A stretch of DNA of 64,000 bases from Mesorhizobium sp. L-8-3 (lineage in GTDB: Bacteria; Pseudomonadota; Alphaproteobacteria; Rhizobiales; Rhizobiaceae). The DNA is taken from the NCBI RefSeq assembly GCF_016756615.1, contig NZ_AP023262.1, forward strand, positions 1,982,501-2,046,500, in the 5' to 3' direction. Below the pieces are notes generated by a model. The model saw nothing but the letters and a program-made list of their open reading frames with translations. It made no database searches and was not told the origin of the DNA. This document shows positions 7,560 to 16,140 of this stretch, piece after piece (position 1 is the first letter of the stretch; the number at the start of each line of letters is the position of its first letter). The position numbers and the translations under genes were made by a program.

Positions 7560-7817
7560 ATGACACGTTTTGTCGCCGTCGCGTCGATTGCGCTCCCCCT
7601 CTTCGCCGCTCCGGCCCTTGCCGGCGAGGCCCCTGCCTACAGGGGCGACTATCGGCCGCCGGTCGCGCGTGACGACAATGCGGGGACGTCGACGTTCGGC
7701 GGAACCCATCCGATCGCGCCTGCCGCGCCGAGGACCACGGTCGCCGTCAATCCCGATCCGACGCTTCGGAACTATTCGGCGAACATCACCCGGTCCGATC
7801 TGCACTCGGGCAGGTAA
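7560..7817 (+). CDS. Small secreted protein, function unknown
   Basis: The 85-residue product has a clear signal peptide (MTRFVAVASIALPLFAAPAL, cleavage after ALA) and a short mature part rich in Thr, Pro and Arg (YRGDYRPPVARDDNAGTSTF). It has no cysteines and no membrane segment, so it should be a small periplasmic or secreted protein. The ATG at 7560 begins exactly at the signal peptide; longer in-frame extension upstream has no family features. A second small exported protein follows 81 bp downstream on the same strand, and the two are probably cotranscribed up to the terminator at 8298. Confidence 0.65.
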   Translation: MTRFVAVASIALPLFAAPALAGEAPAYRGDYRPPVARDDNAGTSTFGGTHPIAPAAPRTTVAVNPDPTLRNYSANITRSDLHSGR

Positions 7818-7898
7818 TCACTGCGCTTCCGTTTGGCCCCACGCATCGACCTGCGGACAATCATCGATGCCTGCGAGCCGGCATCCAAGGAGAAACAC

Positions 7899-8186
7899 AT
7901 GAAATATCTCGTCATCGCCCTGTTGCTCGCCGTTCCCATGACGGCACGGCAGGCCCTAGCGCATCCTGCGGCGCGCCCCGGCGTCGAGGCCACGGCAAAG
8001 CGGATCGAAGCGATCATCCACGGCGAGGGGCGCCCCGGTGATGTTGTCGTGTCGGCGTCCGACCCGGCGGTGAGCTACAGGGTGCTGGAGAACGGGCTGA
8101 TCAAACGAAGCAACGATCGTTTCGGAACCTCGGAGGTCCGCGGTCCTGTGCAGCGCTGGGACAGAAACCACCGGCACGCCCGGTGA
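7899..8186 (+). CDS. Small exported protein, function unknown
   Basis: The 95-residue product has a signal peptide (MKYLVIALLLAVPMTARQAL, cleavage near ALA-HP). The mature part is basic and His-rich at its end (WDRNHRHAR). AAGGAG ends a few bases before the ATG at 7899. I do not recognise the family. It follows another small exported protein and is convergent with the sensor kinase gene, from which it is separated by a strong terminator. A link to the neighbouring copper genes is possible but unproven. Confidence 0.65.
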   Translation: MKYLVIALLLAVPMTARQALAHPAARPGVEATAKRIEAIIHGEGRPGDVVVSASDPAVSYRVLENGLIKRSNDRFGTSEVRGPVQRWDRNHRHAR

Positions 8187-8297
8187 TCTCGCCGGAGATC
8201 ACAAAGATGTAAGATCCGGGACAGGTCGTTCCAAGGAAATGCGAATAACGTCCCGGTCGCATCTCCAGTAGGGACGGTTCACCCCGACCCGAAACTA

Positions 8298-8336
8298 CCC
8301 CGCCCGCGTATCTGACCGCGCGGGCGGGGCTTTTAT
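8298..8336 (+). terminator. Rho-independent terminator
   Basis: Perfect 11-bp stem CCCCGCCCGCG / CGCGGGCGGGG with a 10-base loop, followed by CTTTTATT. It closes the transcription unit of the two small exported proteins and overlaps the end of the convergent kinase gene. Confidence 0.88.
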
Positions 8337-9694
8337 TGACCCGATGTGAACAGGATGCGTACGACCAGTCCAGGATGGTTGTCGTCCAGCACGATCTGGG
8401 CGCCGTGGAAGTCGGCGACGGCCTTCACCAGACTTAGACCCAAGCCGGAGCCATCGGTCGTCCGGCTTTTCTCCAGCCGGTAGAAACGCTTGAAGACCTT
8501 CGCCCGCTCCGCTTCCGGTATGCCCGGACCGTCGTCGGCGATCGCAATCACGCATCTTCCCCCGGCAATCCCGCAACCCATGGTGACGACGGCGCCTTTG
8601 TCGGTATGCCTGATCGCATTGTCGAGGATATTTGCGCACATCTGCCGCAGGAGCTCGAAATCTCCTGTCACATCGAGGCCCTGCGAGCGATCTGTCTTCG
8701 GCAGGCGAAGCGAGCGTCCGCTATCCTCGATGATCGGCGTATAGATCTCGTGGAGTTCGTCCATCAGGGAGCAAAGGTCGATGCGCGAGATTTTTCCCTT
8801 GCGCGCGCCGGCTTCGATTTGGGAGATCCTCAGCAGCGCCTCGAAAGTGTCAGTGATCAGAGCGACTTCGTCGAGCGCATGATCCAAGATCGAGGCGACA
8901 TCGGCGCCGCCGGTCGCGGCGTCGCGGGCTTGCTCCAGCAGCAGATAGAGCCGCGAGATCGGTGTCTTCAGATCGTGGGCGATGTCGGTCGTCACCTGAC
9001 GCATCGCATTGACGCTGGATTCGAGCTGGGCGAGCGCGACGTTGATTTCCGCCGCGAGCATGTCGAGGTCGTCGCGCCGGCGAGAGATGGGCAGGCGGGT
9101 TGCGAGTTCGCCGGCGCCGACAGCCTTGGCCCTCGCGGAGAGCGCGGCGATGCGGCGACGTGTCCTGAAGGCCAGCAATGCACCTCCGCCCAGGCCCGAT
9201 GCCAAAACGATCGCGGTCGCCCAGCCGAAGCTCACCAGCGCGATCTCGCGCAGCCTGTCGGTATCGTCGTAGCTGACGCCGACGATCAGGTCGAAGTCGC
9301 CGAGATTGCGGCGCAGGAGCCGATAGCTCGAGGGCATGGCGGGCTCGCTCGGAGGCGGCAGCGTCGAGAAGCCACGCGGTACGGATGGCGCCTCGACATT
9401 GCCGGCAAGCCGGGCACCGTTGTCCGACGTCAGTGCATAGACTGTTTCCTGTCCGCGGATCGCCGGCCCATGGTTGCCGATCATGGCGACGGCGCCGTCG
9501 ATCCCTCTGGCATCATAGGCTGCCTCGATCTCGCGAAACCGCTCCGTCACGTGCGAATCCAGCCTTTCATAGAGGTAGGCGGCGACCATGTTGTAGGCGA
9601 AGATATTGGCGACCAGGAAAGACGCCAGGAACAGCATGACATAGAGGGCTGCAAGCCGGAACGCCGTGCTGCGCGCAATGCTAGCGGGGGGCAT
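8333..9694 (-). CDS. Membrane sensor histidine kinase
   Basis: The 453-residue kinase has TM1 at residues 12-34, a periplasmic domain of about 120 residues, TM2 around 155-176, a HAMP linker (LSARAKAVGAGELATRLPI) and a dimerisation helix with the phosphorylated His240 in DIAHDLKTPISRLYLLLEQA. The ATPase domain shows the N box (ILDNAIRHTDKG), G1 (DDGPGIPEAERAKVFKRFYR) and G2 (GSGLGLSLVKAVADFHGA). I chose the ATG at 9694, which begins just before TM1 and overlaps the response regulator gene by 14 bp. The signal is unknown. The architecture resembles CusS-type metal sensors and copper genes lie next door, but that is suggestive only. Confidence 0.92.
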   Translation of the reverse strand: MPPASIARSTAFRLAALYVMLFLASFLVANIFAYNMVAAYLYERLDSHVTERFREIEAAYDARGIDGAVAMIGNHGPAIRGQETVYALTSDNGARLAGNVEAPSVPRGFSTLPPPSEPAMPSSYRLLRRNLGDFDLIVGVSYDDTDRLREIALVSFGWATAIVLASGLGGGALLAFRTRRRIAALSARAKAVGAGELATRLPISRRRDDLDMLAAEINVALAQLESSVNAMRQVTTDIAHDLKTPISRLYLLLEQARDAATGGADVASILDHALDEVALITDTFEALLRISQIEAGARKGKISRIDLCSLMDELHEIYTPIIEDSGRSLRLPKTDRSQGLDVTGDFELLRQMCANILDNAIRHTDKGAVVTMGCGIAGGRCVIAIADDGPGIPEAERAKVFKRFYRLEKSRTTDGSGLGLSLVKAVADFHGAQIVLDDNHPGLVVRILFTSGQ

Positions 9695-10358
9695 GAATGC
9701 TGTAGCCGGTGTTGCGGGTGGTGTGCAGCAACTGTACCCTGAAAGGCTTGTCGATCTTGGCGCGCAACCGACTGATATGCGTCTCGACGACCGTGCTCTG
9801 GGGGTCGAAATTGAAGTTCCAGACCCGCTCCAGCAGCATCGATCTGGTGAGGATGCGGCCTTCATTGCGCATCAGCAGTTCCAGCAAGGCGAATTCGCGT
9901 GGGAGGAGCTCGATTGTGTTGTCGCCCCGCCTGGCGATGCGACGGACGAGGTCCAGTTCGAGATCGGCCACCTGTAGGCGGACCCGCTCGTTGCTGAGCG
10001 GCGGGCGGCGGGCGAGCGCGTTAACCCTGGCCATGAGCTCGGAAAGGGCGAAGGGCTTGACCAGATAGTCGTCGGCGCCGGCCTCCAGCCCCTCGACCCG
10101 GTCATCGACGCCGCTCATCGAGGTGAGGAACAGGATCGGCAGCTTGCCGCCGGCGGCGCGCAGGCCGCGCACAAGGGAGAGGCCGTCAAGCCCCGGCAGC
10201 ATCCGGTCCACGATCGCCAGATCGTAGGGTTCGCGGATGCCGACGGCCAGAGCGTCGCGGCCGTCCCTGACGACATCCGGCACATGGCCGGCGCCGGTCA
10301 GGCTTCTGGCGAGATATTGGCTGGTGCGTTCGTCGTCTTCGACAAGAAGGATGCGCAT
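9681..10358 (-). CDS. OmpR/PhoB-family response regulator
   Basis: The 225-residue regulator has a receiver domain (acidic pair in LLVEDDERT, phospho-acceptor Asp51 in DLAIVDRMLPGLDG, conserved Lys101 in DDYLVKPF) and a C-terminal winged helix ending RLRAKIDKPF, then LLHTTRNTGYSI. It is the partner of the overlapping kinase downstream. The start at 10358 (MRILLVEDDE) fits the family; an upstream in-frame Met at 10403 is less likely. Its promoter should lie in the 150 bp before it. Confidence 0.94.
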   Translation of the reverse strand: MRILLVEDDERTSQYLARSLTGAGHVPDVVRDGRDALAVGIREPYDLAIVDRMLPGLDGLSLVRGLRAAGGKLPILFLTSMSGVDDRVEGLEAGADDYLVKPFALSELMARVNALARRPPLSNERVRLQVADLELDLVRRIARRGDNTIELLPREFALLELLMRNEGRILTRSMLLERVWNFNFDPQSTVVETHISRLRAKIDKPFRVQLLHTTRNTGYSIHAPR

Positions 10359-10511
10359 ATCGGGAGCTTTCGATTCGGGATGACCGTGGAGAGTTCGCGG
10401 CAAGCGTCCTCGCGGCGGACGACGTCAGCCGCGCGAGGGCATCTCCGGTCTGTTGTCCTTAGGCTCGGGCTTGTCGGCTCGGCCTTGATGCGCCCTGTCG
10501 GCGCGGTCGGA

Positions 10512-10916
10512 TCAGGCCACGAGCCTGGGTGGCCGGATCGGCGAGGCGTGCTCGGCCGACGGCAATTGCGGTGTCGGCGGCGGCGCGGGGCAGCCGCCGA
10601 TCTGCGGTTGGATGGTGAGGTAGCCGACAAGCAGCGCTGCCGTCGGCGCGCAATGGACCTGGCAGTTTTGGTCCACGACCTTTCCGCTCTTGGCCGACAC
10701 GCCGGCATGCTGCCCGCCCGCATCGATCGAAGCGGGTTCTGGGACGGGTGCGACCTGCAGCGCATCTGCCGCGATGGCGTTCCTGTCGCGTAAGGGTGCG
10801 TTCTCCGGGGTGTCATAAGGGCCGGGCTGGAGTGCCGACATCGTCAGGAACGCCAGGGCCAGGAGAATGCGCGCAAGCATCCCCCCGGTCCGCCGATGTC
10901 CTGTCGTCTCCTGCAT
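10512..10916 (-). CDS. Small exported or anchored Cys-containing protein, function unknown
   Basis: The 134-residue product has an N-terminal hydrophobic segment (MLARILLALAFLTMSAL) that is a signal peptide or anchor. The downstream part is low-complexity except for DQNCQVHCAPTAALLVGYL, with a C-x-x-x-C pair and His that could bind metal, and a lone Cys near the end. I do not recognise the family. It sits between cueR and the two-component genes on the same strand. Small Cys/His exported proteins are common in copper loci, so a periplasmic copper role is an inference. An upstream in-frame Met at 10931 is an alternative start. Confidence 0.55.
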   Translation of the reverse strand: MQETTGHRRTGGMLARILLALAFLTMSALQPGPYDTPENAPLRDRNAIAADALQVAPVPEPASIDAGGQHAGVSAKSGKVVDQNCQVHCAPTAALLVGYLTIQPQIGGCPAPPPTPQLPSAEHASPIRPPRLVA

Positions 10917-11065
10917 AGCCCCTTCAGGCATCTGATTTGCTTGTACAAGTCAACCGCCGACGCCTGTCGACGGCGGCGCTGCGCGCATTTGTGATCGTGA
11001 TCTCGACGATCTTTTCGGACTTGTAAGACTCATGAAAGACCGGGGTAAGGCCGCGGAGTCGCGCC

Positions 11066-11464
11066 TTACCGTGGCGCCTTGCCCCCCGAGAGGCCTTCGA
11101 TGATCGGGCAGTCGGGCCGGTGGTCGCCATGGCAGCTGCTCACCAGCTCCTTCAGCATGTCGCGCAGCCCGATGAGTTCGGCTAGCTTCTTCTCGATCTC
11201 GTCGAGCTTGGCCTCCGCAACGGCTTTCACTTCGGCGCTTTCACGGGTCTTGTCGTCATAAAGGGAAAGCAGCTGGCGGCATTCCTCGACCGAGAAGCCG
11301 AGGCTGCGCGACCGCTTCAGGAACCGCAGCCGATGCACATCCGTCAGGGAGTAATCGCGATATCCGTTACCGGCCCGGTCGGCGGTGAGCAGGCCGATAT
11401 CCTCGTAATAGCGGATCGTCTTGGGGGGGAGGCCCGATTTTTCCGCAGCCAGTCCGATGTTCAT
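11066..11464 (-). CDS. cueR: Cu(I)-responsive MerR-family regulator CueR/HmrR
   Basis: The 132-residue activator has the MerR winged helix at its N-terminus (MNIGLAAEKSGLPPKTIRYY), a long dimerisation helix and the Cu(I)/Ag(I)-binding loop CHGDHRPDCPII with Cys111 and Cys119. Their positions match the two ligand cysteines of CueR. It should bind the dyads inside the 19-bp spacers of its own promoter (11488-11518) and those of copZ, copA and the 65-codon gene at 4637. The ATG is 23 bp from its own -10 element. Confidence 0.95.
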   Translation of the reverse strand: MNIGLAAEKSGLPPKTIRYYEDIGLLTADRAGNGYRDYSLTDVHRLRFLKRSRSLGFSVEECRQLLSLYDDKTRESAEVKAVAEAKLDEIEKKLAELIGLRDMLKELVSSCHGDHRPDCPIIEGLSGGKAPR

Positions 11465-11487
11465 ACACGTCTCCCTGCAATACCGGC

Positions 11488-11518
11488 TCCATAGCCCTTC
11501 CAGTCACTGGAAGCTCAA
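11488..11518 (-). promoter_or_regulatory. CueR-type promoter of cueR
   Basis: Read on the minus strand: -35 TTGAGC, exactly 19 bp containing TTCCAGTGACTGGAA, then -10 TATGGA. The spacer length and centred dyad are diagnostic of MerR-family control, here autoregulation. Confidence 0.88.
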
Positions 11519-11637
11519 GTGCTTTGTGAGGGGTGCTACGTCCCCGGTCCGTTCGTTACCCGTCCATATAGTGTGGTCCCGTCGCGATTGCCCGGACGGC
11601 TGCCCGGGCTCGCATTTCCCGACCCTGGTGTCGCGTT

Positions 11638-11835
11638 TCACGCCGCCTTCGCGGGATAACCCGCCGCATCCATGGCCGCGGTGATTTTCGCCGCGTCCGC
11701 GGCCGAAGCGATGGTGACGGTCTGCGCCGGCAGGTCGATGGTGACCTCGGCGCCTGCGTCGACCGACTTCACCACCTTGGTGACGGTGCTCGCGCAATGG
11801 CCGCACGTCATGTCGGGCACGTTGAGTTTCAGCAT
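11638..11835 (-). CDS. copZ: Copper chaperone CopZ (HMA domain)
   Basis: The 65-residue protein is a single heavy-metal-associated domain with the CxxC site in NVPDMTCGHCASTVTKVV (Cys11 and Cys14). It would carry Cu(I) to the N-terminal domains of CopA, encoded divergently. I chose the ATG at 11835 (MLKLNVPDMT), which matches family length and has GAGAT just upstream; upstream in-frame sequence runs into the operator. It is transcribed from its own CueR-type promoter and lies head-to-head with copA. Confidence 0.93.
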   Translation of the reverse strand: MLKLNVPDMTCGHCASTVTKVVKSVDAGAEVTIDLPAQTVTIASAADAAKITAAMDAAGYPAKAA

Positions 11836-11878
11836 TTCGATCTCCTGTTCTGTTGCCTGGCGCATGGCCACGTCGCAG

Positions 11879-11909
11879 CAAATGGGGTTTCCAGCAACTG
11901 GAGGGTCAA
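11879..11909 (-). promoter_or_regulatory. CueR-type promoter of copZ
   Basis: On the minus strand: -35 TTGACC, 19 bp containing CTCCAGTTGCTGGAA, then a poor -10 (CATTTG). The -35 and dyad are identical to the promoter at 4581-4611. The weak -10 fits an activator-dependent promoter. Confidence 0.85.
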
Positions 11910-11943
11910 GGGAGAGCCGGGAAGAAAAATCCTGGTCGGTCTG

Positions 11944-11974
11944 TTGACCTTCCAATGACTGGAACCTCTACACC
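11944..11974 (+). promoter_or_regulatory. CueR-type promoter of copA
   Basis: Plus strand: -35 TTGACC, 19 bp containing TTCCAATGACTGGAA, then -10 TACACC. It drives copA, whose start lies 40 bp downstream. It is back-to-back with the copZ promoter, about 35 bp away. Confidence 0.88.
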
Positions 11975-12013
11975 GCGTTCCGATCCAGATTCTTGGATGA
12001 GGGAACGAGACAG

Positions 12014-14536
12014 ATGAATGCGCATTCTTCACCCGCTGCAGCACCGCAGAGCTTCCGCATCGAGGGCATGACTTGTGCGTCCTGCGTGCGCCGGGTCGAA
12101 CGCGCGGTCGGCAACGTGCGGGGCGTGACACGTGCCGCAGTCAACCTCGCGACCGAATCGGCCGAGGTGACCTTCGACGGCGTCTCCCGGCCGAGCGACG
12201 TGATCGAAGCGATCCGGACAGCGGGTTACGAGGTCGCGATCGAGACGGCCGAGATCGGGATCGAGGGCATGACCTGCGCCTCCTGCGTGCGCCGGGTCGA
12301 ACGCGCCATATCGGCCGTCCCGGGCGTCCTCCGGGCGTCGGTGAACCTCGCCACTGAACGGGCGACCCTGGAGGCCGCGGGGCCGGTACCCGTCGCGGCT
12401 GTCGAAGCTGCGATCGAGGGAGCCGGCTACCAGGCTCGCCGCATCGCCGCAGCCGATGGAGCCGCCGTGGATCCGAGGCAGGAGGCGAAGGACAAGGAAC
12501 TGCTCAACCTCAAGCGTGACCTGCGTTTCGCCGGCGTGTTGACGCTTCCGATCTTCCTGCTGGAAATGGGGTCGCATGCCTATCCGCCGCTGCATCACTG
12601 GCTGTGGATGGCGATCGGCCGGGAGCGGCTCTATCTCGCCTATTTCCTGCTGGCGACGATCGTGCAGTTCGGCCCCGGCCTGCGCTTCTACAGGAAGGGC
12701 CTGCCCGCCTTGATGCGGCTCGCGCCGGAGATGAACGCTCTCGTCGTGCTGGGCTCTACCGCGGCCTGGGGCTATTCGGTCGTTGCGACATTTGCGCCGT
12801 CGATCCTGCCCGAGGGCACGGCCAATGTCTATTACGAGGCGTCCGCCGTCATCATCACGCTCATCCTGTTCGGCCGGTTCCTCGAGGCCAAGGCGAAGGG
12901 GCGCACCAGCGAGGCGATCAAGCGCCTGATGGGTCTGCAGGCGAAGTCGGCGCGCGTCGAGCGCGATTGCGCGTTCGTCGAGACACCGCTCGACGCGGTC
13001 CGAGCCGGCGACGTGATCCAGGTGCGGCCGGGCGACAAGGTGCCTGTCGACGGGTTGGTGCTCGGCGGTTCCTCCTTCATCGATGAATCCATGATCTCGG
13101 GCGAGCCCGTTCCCGTGGCCAAGGGCGAGGGCGACGAGGTCGTCGGCGGCACGATCAACAAGACGGGCAGCTTCACCTATCGCGCGACCAAGGTCGGGGC
13201 GGACACGCTGCTTGCCCAGATCATCCGGATGGTCGAGACAGCGCAAGGATCGAAGCTGCCGATCCAGGCGCTGGTCGACAAGGTGACGGCCTGGTTTGTG
13301 CCTGCCGTGATGGCGGCCGCCGCGATCACCTTCCTGGTATGGCTGTCCTTCGGTCCCGAGCCTGCGCTCACCTTCGCGCTCGTCAATGCCGTGGCGGTGC
13401 TGATCATCGCCTGCCCCTGCGCCATGGGGCTCGCCACCCCCGTCTCGATCATGGTCGGCACGGGCCGCGCCGCCGAGCTCGGTGTACTGTTCCGCAACGG
13501 CGAGGCCCTGCAGACGCTCAAGGGTGTCGAGGTGGTGGCGCTCGACAAGACGGGCACGCTGACGGAAGGCCGCCCGCTGCTGACCGATCTCGTGCCGGCG
13601 CCGGGCTTCGATCGCGAGCGGGTGCTGGCGCTCGTGGCATCGGTCGAGGGCCAGTCCGAGCATCCGGTGGCCTCGGCCATCGTCGCCGCCGCCAAGGCCG
13701 AGAGGCTGACCCTGCATTCGGTCGCGGAATTCGAGGCGGTTCCCGGCTACGGCGTCACGGCGGTCGTTGGCGGACACCGGATCGCGATCGGTGCCGACCG
13801 GTTCATGAGCCGACTCGGCGTCGACCCGGCTCCCTTGGCCGAACTGGCTCTTGCGTTCGGCCGCAAGGCGAAGACGCCGCTCTATGCGGCGCTCGACGGC
13901 CGACTGGCCGCAATCATCGCCGTGTCCGATCCCGTCAAGCCGACGACGCCGCAGGCGATCCGGGCGCTGCATGGGCTCGGCCTGAAGGTGGCGATGATCA
14001 CCGGCGACAACAGGCGCACGGCCGAGGCGATCGCGGCGGAGCTCGGCATCGACGAGGTCGTGGCCGAGGTCCTGCCTGACGGCAAGGTCGAGGCGGTCAA
14101 GCGGCTGCGGGACCGCGGGCGGGCAGTCGCCTTTGTCGGCGACGGCATCAACGACGCGCCGGCGCTGGCCGAGGCGGATGTAGGCCTGGCGATCGGGACG
14201 GGCACAGACGTCGCGATCGAAAGCGCCGACGTCGTGCTGATGTCGGGCGATCTGAACGGCGTGACCAACGCGATCGCGCTGTCGAAAGCCACGATCGGCA
14301 ATATCAGGCAGAACCTGTTCTGGGCCTTCGCCTACAATGCCGGCCTGATCCCGGTCGCGGCCGGTGTGCTCTACCCAATCGGCGGCACCTTGCTGTCGCC
14401 GATGCTGGCGGCCGGGGCGATGGCGCTATCGAGCGTCTTCGTGCTCGGCAATGCCCTGCGGCTGCGGCGCTTCAAGGCCCCGACCGCATCAGCGGGCGGC
14501 AACGAAACGGCAAAGCTGCGCGCCGTGGCCGCTTGA
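12014..14536 (+). CDS. copA: Cu(I)-exporting P1B-type ATPase CopA
   Basis: The 840-residue inner-membrane pump exports Cu(I) from the cytoplasm. Two HMA domains ([10 protein letters not shown] at Cys21/24 and Cys88/91) are followed by membrane helices, the actuator loop ISGEPVPV, the transmembrane metal site CPC in [14 protein letters not shown] (about residue 467), the phosphorylation motif DKTGTLTEG (about 511), EHPVASAI and the hinge [11 protein letters not shown] took the ATG at 12014 because GAGGGAA precedes it at a suitable distance; an in-frame ATG at 11993 lies only about 18 bases after the -10 element. It is divergent from copZ and cueR. Confidence 0.96.
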   Translation: MNAHSSPAAAPQSFRIEGMTCASCVRRVERAVGNVRGVTRAAVNLATESAEVTFDGVSRPSDVIEAIRTAGYEVAIETAEIGIEGMTCASCVRRVERAISAVPGVLRASVNLATERATLEAAGPVPVAAVEAAIEGAGYQARRIAAADGAAVDPRQEAKDKELLNLKRDLRFAGVLTLPIFLLEMGSHAYPPLHHWLWMAIGRERLYLAYFLLATIVQFGPGLRFYRKGLPALMRLAPEMNALVVLGSTAAWGYSVVATFAPSILPEGTANVYYEASAVIITLILFGRFLEAKAKGRTSEAIKRLMGLQAKSARVERDCAFVETPLDAVRAGDVIQVRPGDKVPVDGLVLGGSSFIDESMISGEPVPVAKGEGDEVVGGTINKTGSFTYRATKVGADTLLAQIIRMVETAQGSKLPIQALVDKVTAWFVPAVMAAAAITFLVWLSFGPEPALTFALVNAVAVLIIACPCAMGLATPVSIMVGTGRAAELGVLFRNGEALQTLKGVEVVALDKTGTLTEGRPLLTDLVPAPGFDRERVLALVASVEGQSEHPVASAIVAAAKAERLTLHSVAEFEAVPGYGVTAVVGGHRIAIGADRFMSRLGVDPAPLAELALAFGRKAKTPLYAALDGRLAAIIAVSDPVKPTTPQAIRALHGLGLKVAMITGDNRRTAEAIAAELGIDEVVAEVLPDGKVEAVKRLRDRGRAVAFVGDGINDAPALAEADVGLAIGTGTDVAIESADVVLMSGDLNGVTNAIALSKATIGNIRQNLFWAFAYNAGLIPVAAGVLYPIGGTLLSPMLAAGAMALSSVFVLGNALRLRRFKAPTASAGGNETAKLRAVAA

Positions 14537-14580
14537 TGGCCGCGTCGTTGAACCGGGAAGGCTCCGAGCGCGAGGACAGG

Positions 14581-14617
14581 AAACGCGGCGGCTCCGATCC
14601 CATCAGGGCCGCCGTTT
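14581..14617 (+). terminator. Likely terminator after copA
   Basis: Inverted repeat AAACGCGGCGGC / GCCGCCGTTT around a loop of about 15 bases, 45 bp after the copA stop. The A-rich 5' flank and short T run at the 3' side fit a weak bidirectional terminator. Confidence 0.55.
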
Positions 14618-14634
14618 CAGCGTTGAAGCCCGGA

Positions 14635-14877
14635 TCAGCAGCGGGCCGTGTAAATGCGGCCATCCCGGCCACGGTACTGGCAATATCCGTTGCGCAGGTT
14701 GCGGACAAGCACACCGCCGACCGCGCCGGCCACGGCGCCGATCGCTGCTCCTTCGCCGCCGCCGGCGATGCCGCCGATGACAGCGCCCGCGGCGGTGCCC
14801 ACGCTTATATCCCGCTCGGTCGTCGTGCAGCCGCTCAAAGCGGCGACAACGGCCAGTGCGGCGATGATTTTCTTCAT
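14635..14877 (-). CDS. Glycine-zipper outer-membrane lipoprotein
   Basis: The 80-residue precursor has a lipobox LSGC (Cys17), followed by a glycine-zipper stretch (GTAAGAVIGGIAGG, then AAIGAVAGAVGG) of the type that inserts in membranes. Two cysteines sit in the C-terminal tail (GYCQYRG and TARC). Such lipoproteins are common envelope components in Hyphomicrobiales with no defined reaction. It is convergent with copA. Confidence 0.8.
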   Translation of the reverse strand: MKKIIAALAVVAALSGCTTTERDISVGTAAGAVIGGIAGGGEGAAIGAVAGAVGGVLVRNLRNGYCQYRGRDGRIYTARC

Positions 14878-14889
14878 GAGAAAGACTCC

Positions 14890-15372
14890 CTAACCACTTG
14901 CCTCGCCATTCCCCGAGTCACAATAGCGCAACCGTACCGAAAGTTGCACGCCGGTTCTGGAAAAATCGTAAAGAAAACAAGGTTCGAAAGCGAGATAGAT
15001 CAGACCCCATTCCGGGTCGTCGGTGGGCGGCAGCAAGATGGCGGCCCCGAGGCCGATCCCGCCGTCGCGGTTGCGCAGCATGAGCCCGCCGCCTGACCGT
15101 TTCGCCGCGAGTTCGGCGATCGCCAGGCCGAGCCCCGTCCCGGCGGCGCTCCTGTGCCGTCCGCGATAGAAACGCCGGATGACGAGCGGCAAATCCTCTT
15201 CCGGAATTCCCGGTCCATCGTCCTCGACCATCACGCCGCAACCGTCGCGAACCGGACGCCAGGCGACGCTGCCACCGTTGGCCATGTGCTCGACCGCGTT
15301 CTCGTGGAGATTGCGCAAGGCGAGCTTCAGTATGTCCCGAATGGCCCGCAGCTTCAGGGCGTTAAGGCGATA
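14890..15372 (-). pseudogene. C-terminal remnant of a sensor histidine kinase
   Basis: The frame carries only an ATPase domain: LRNLHENAVEHMANGG (N box), VEDDGPGIPEEDLPLVIRRF (G1) and GTGLGLAIAELAAKRSGG (G2). The membrane sensor, HAMP and phospho-His helix are missing. Upstream of about 15372 the frame becomes Arg-rich and unlike any kinase, up to the start of the divergent hdeD gene. No response regulator is nearby. It is probably what remains of a kinase after deletion, although expression of an isolated ATPase domain cannot be excluded. Confidence 0.65.
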
Positions 15373-15541
15373 GGGATGACGCGGTCCTATACGCCGCCAT
15401 GTGATCGCTCGACGGAAGGATCGGCGGCAATGGTGGCGGCCCGCGCCTTCCCCGGAGCTTTGCCGACGCAAAGGATGCTTGCAGCCCGACCCGTTTGGGG
15501 CAATGCTGCCGCAAGGTAAACCGGAACTGCAGGAGGCGGGC

Positions 15542-16114
15542 ATGTCGATTTCGGTGGATGCGGCGGCGGAAGTCTTTCGCGAGGCGATGCGCCAGGCCGT
15601 GAAGCGTCATTCGCTCTGGTATCTCATCCAGGGCGCGCTTCTGGTCGTAGCCGGGGTACTGGCGATCATCTATCCCGTCATCTCGTCGGTCGCGGTCGTC
15701 GTGCTGCTCGGCTGGCTGCTGATCCTGAGCGGCGTCATTCAGGGCTTCGGCCTGATCGGGGCCGGTCAGGTGCCGCATTTCTGGTTGCAGCTCATTTCCG
15801 TCATCCTCGCCGTACTGATCGGCTTCCTTTTCCTGCGCGATCCCGAGCAGGGGCTGGTGACGGTCACGCTGCTCCTGATCGTGTTCTTCATGATCGAGGG
15901 CATGTCGAAGGTCGTCTTCGCCCTCACCATCCGGCCTTTCCCGAACTGGGGCTGGGTCCTTGCGAGCGGGCTCGTCGGCATCGCCCTGTCGATCATCCTC
16001 CTGGCCAGCATGCCGGTGACGGCGATGTGGCTGATCGGGCTGCTGCTCGGCCTGCAACTCGTCAGCGTGGGCGCCTCCATCGCCTATCTTGCCTGGCAGG
16101 TCCGCAAGAGCTGA
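15542..16114 (+). CDS. HdeD-family membrane protein
   Basis: The 190-residue protein has six predicted transmembrane helices in three hairpins. The first is SLWYLIQGALLVVAGVLAI and the last is MWLIGLLLGLQLVSVGASI. This is the HdeD/DUF308 architecture linked to acid resistance in enterobacteria. A GGAGG Shine-Dalgarno precedes the ATG at 15542. It stands alone between a kinase remnant and the Lrp-type regulator, with which it converges. Confidence 0.85.
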   Translation: MSISVDAAAEVFREAMRQAVKRHSLWYLIQGALLVVAGVLAIIYPVISSVAVVVLLGWLLILSGVIQGFGLIGAGQVPHFWLQLISVILAVLIGFLFLRDPEQGLVTVTLLLIVFFMIEGMSKVVFALTIRPFPNWGWVLASGLVGIALSIILLASMPVTAMWLIGLLLGLQLVSVGASIAYLAWQVRKS

Positions 16115-16140
16115 ACCGCCAGCCGGCGGACCAAGGGCGC

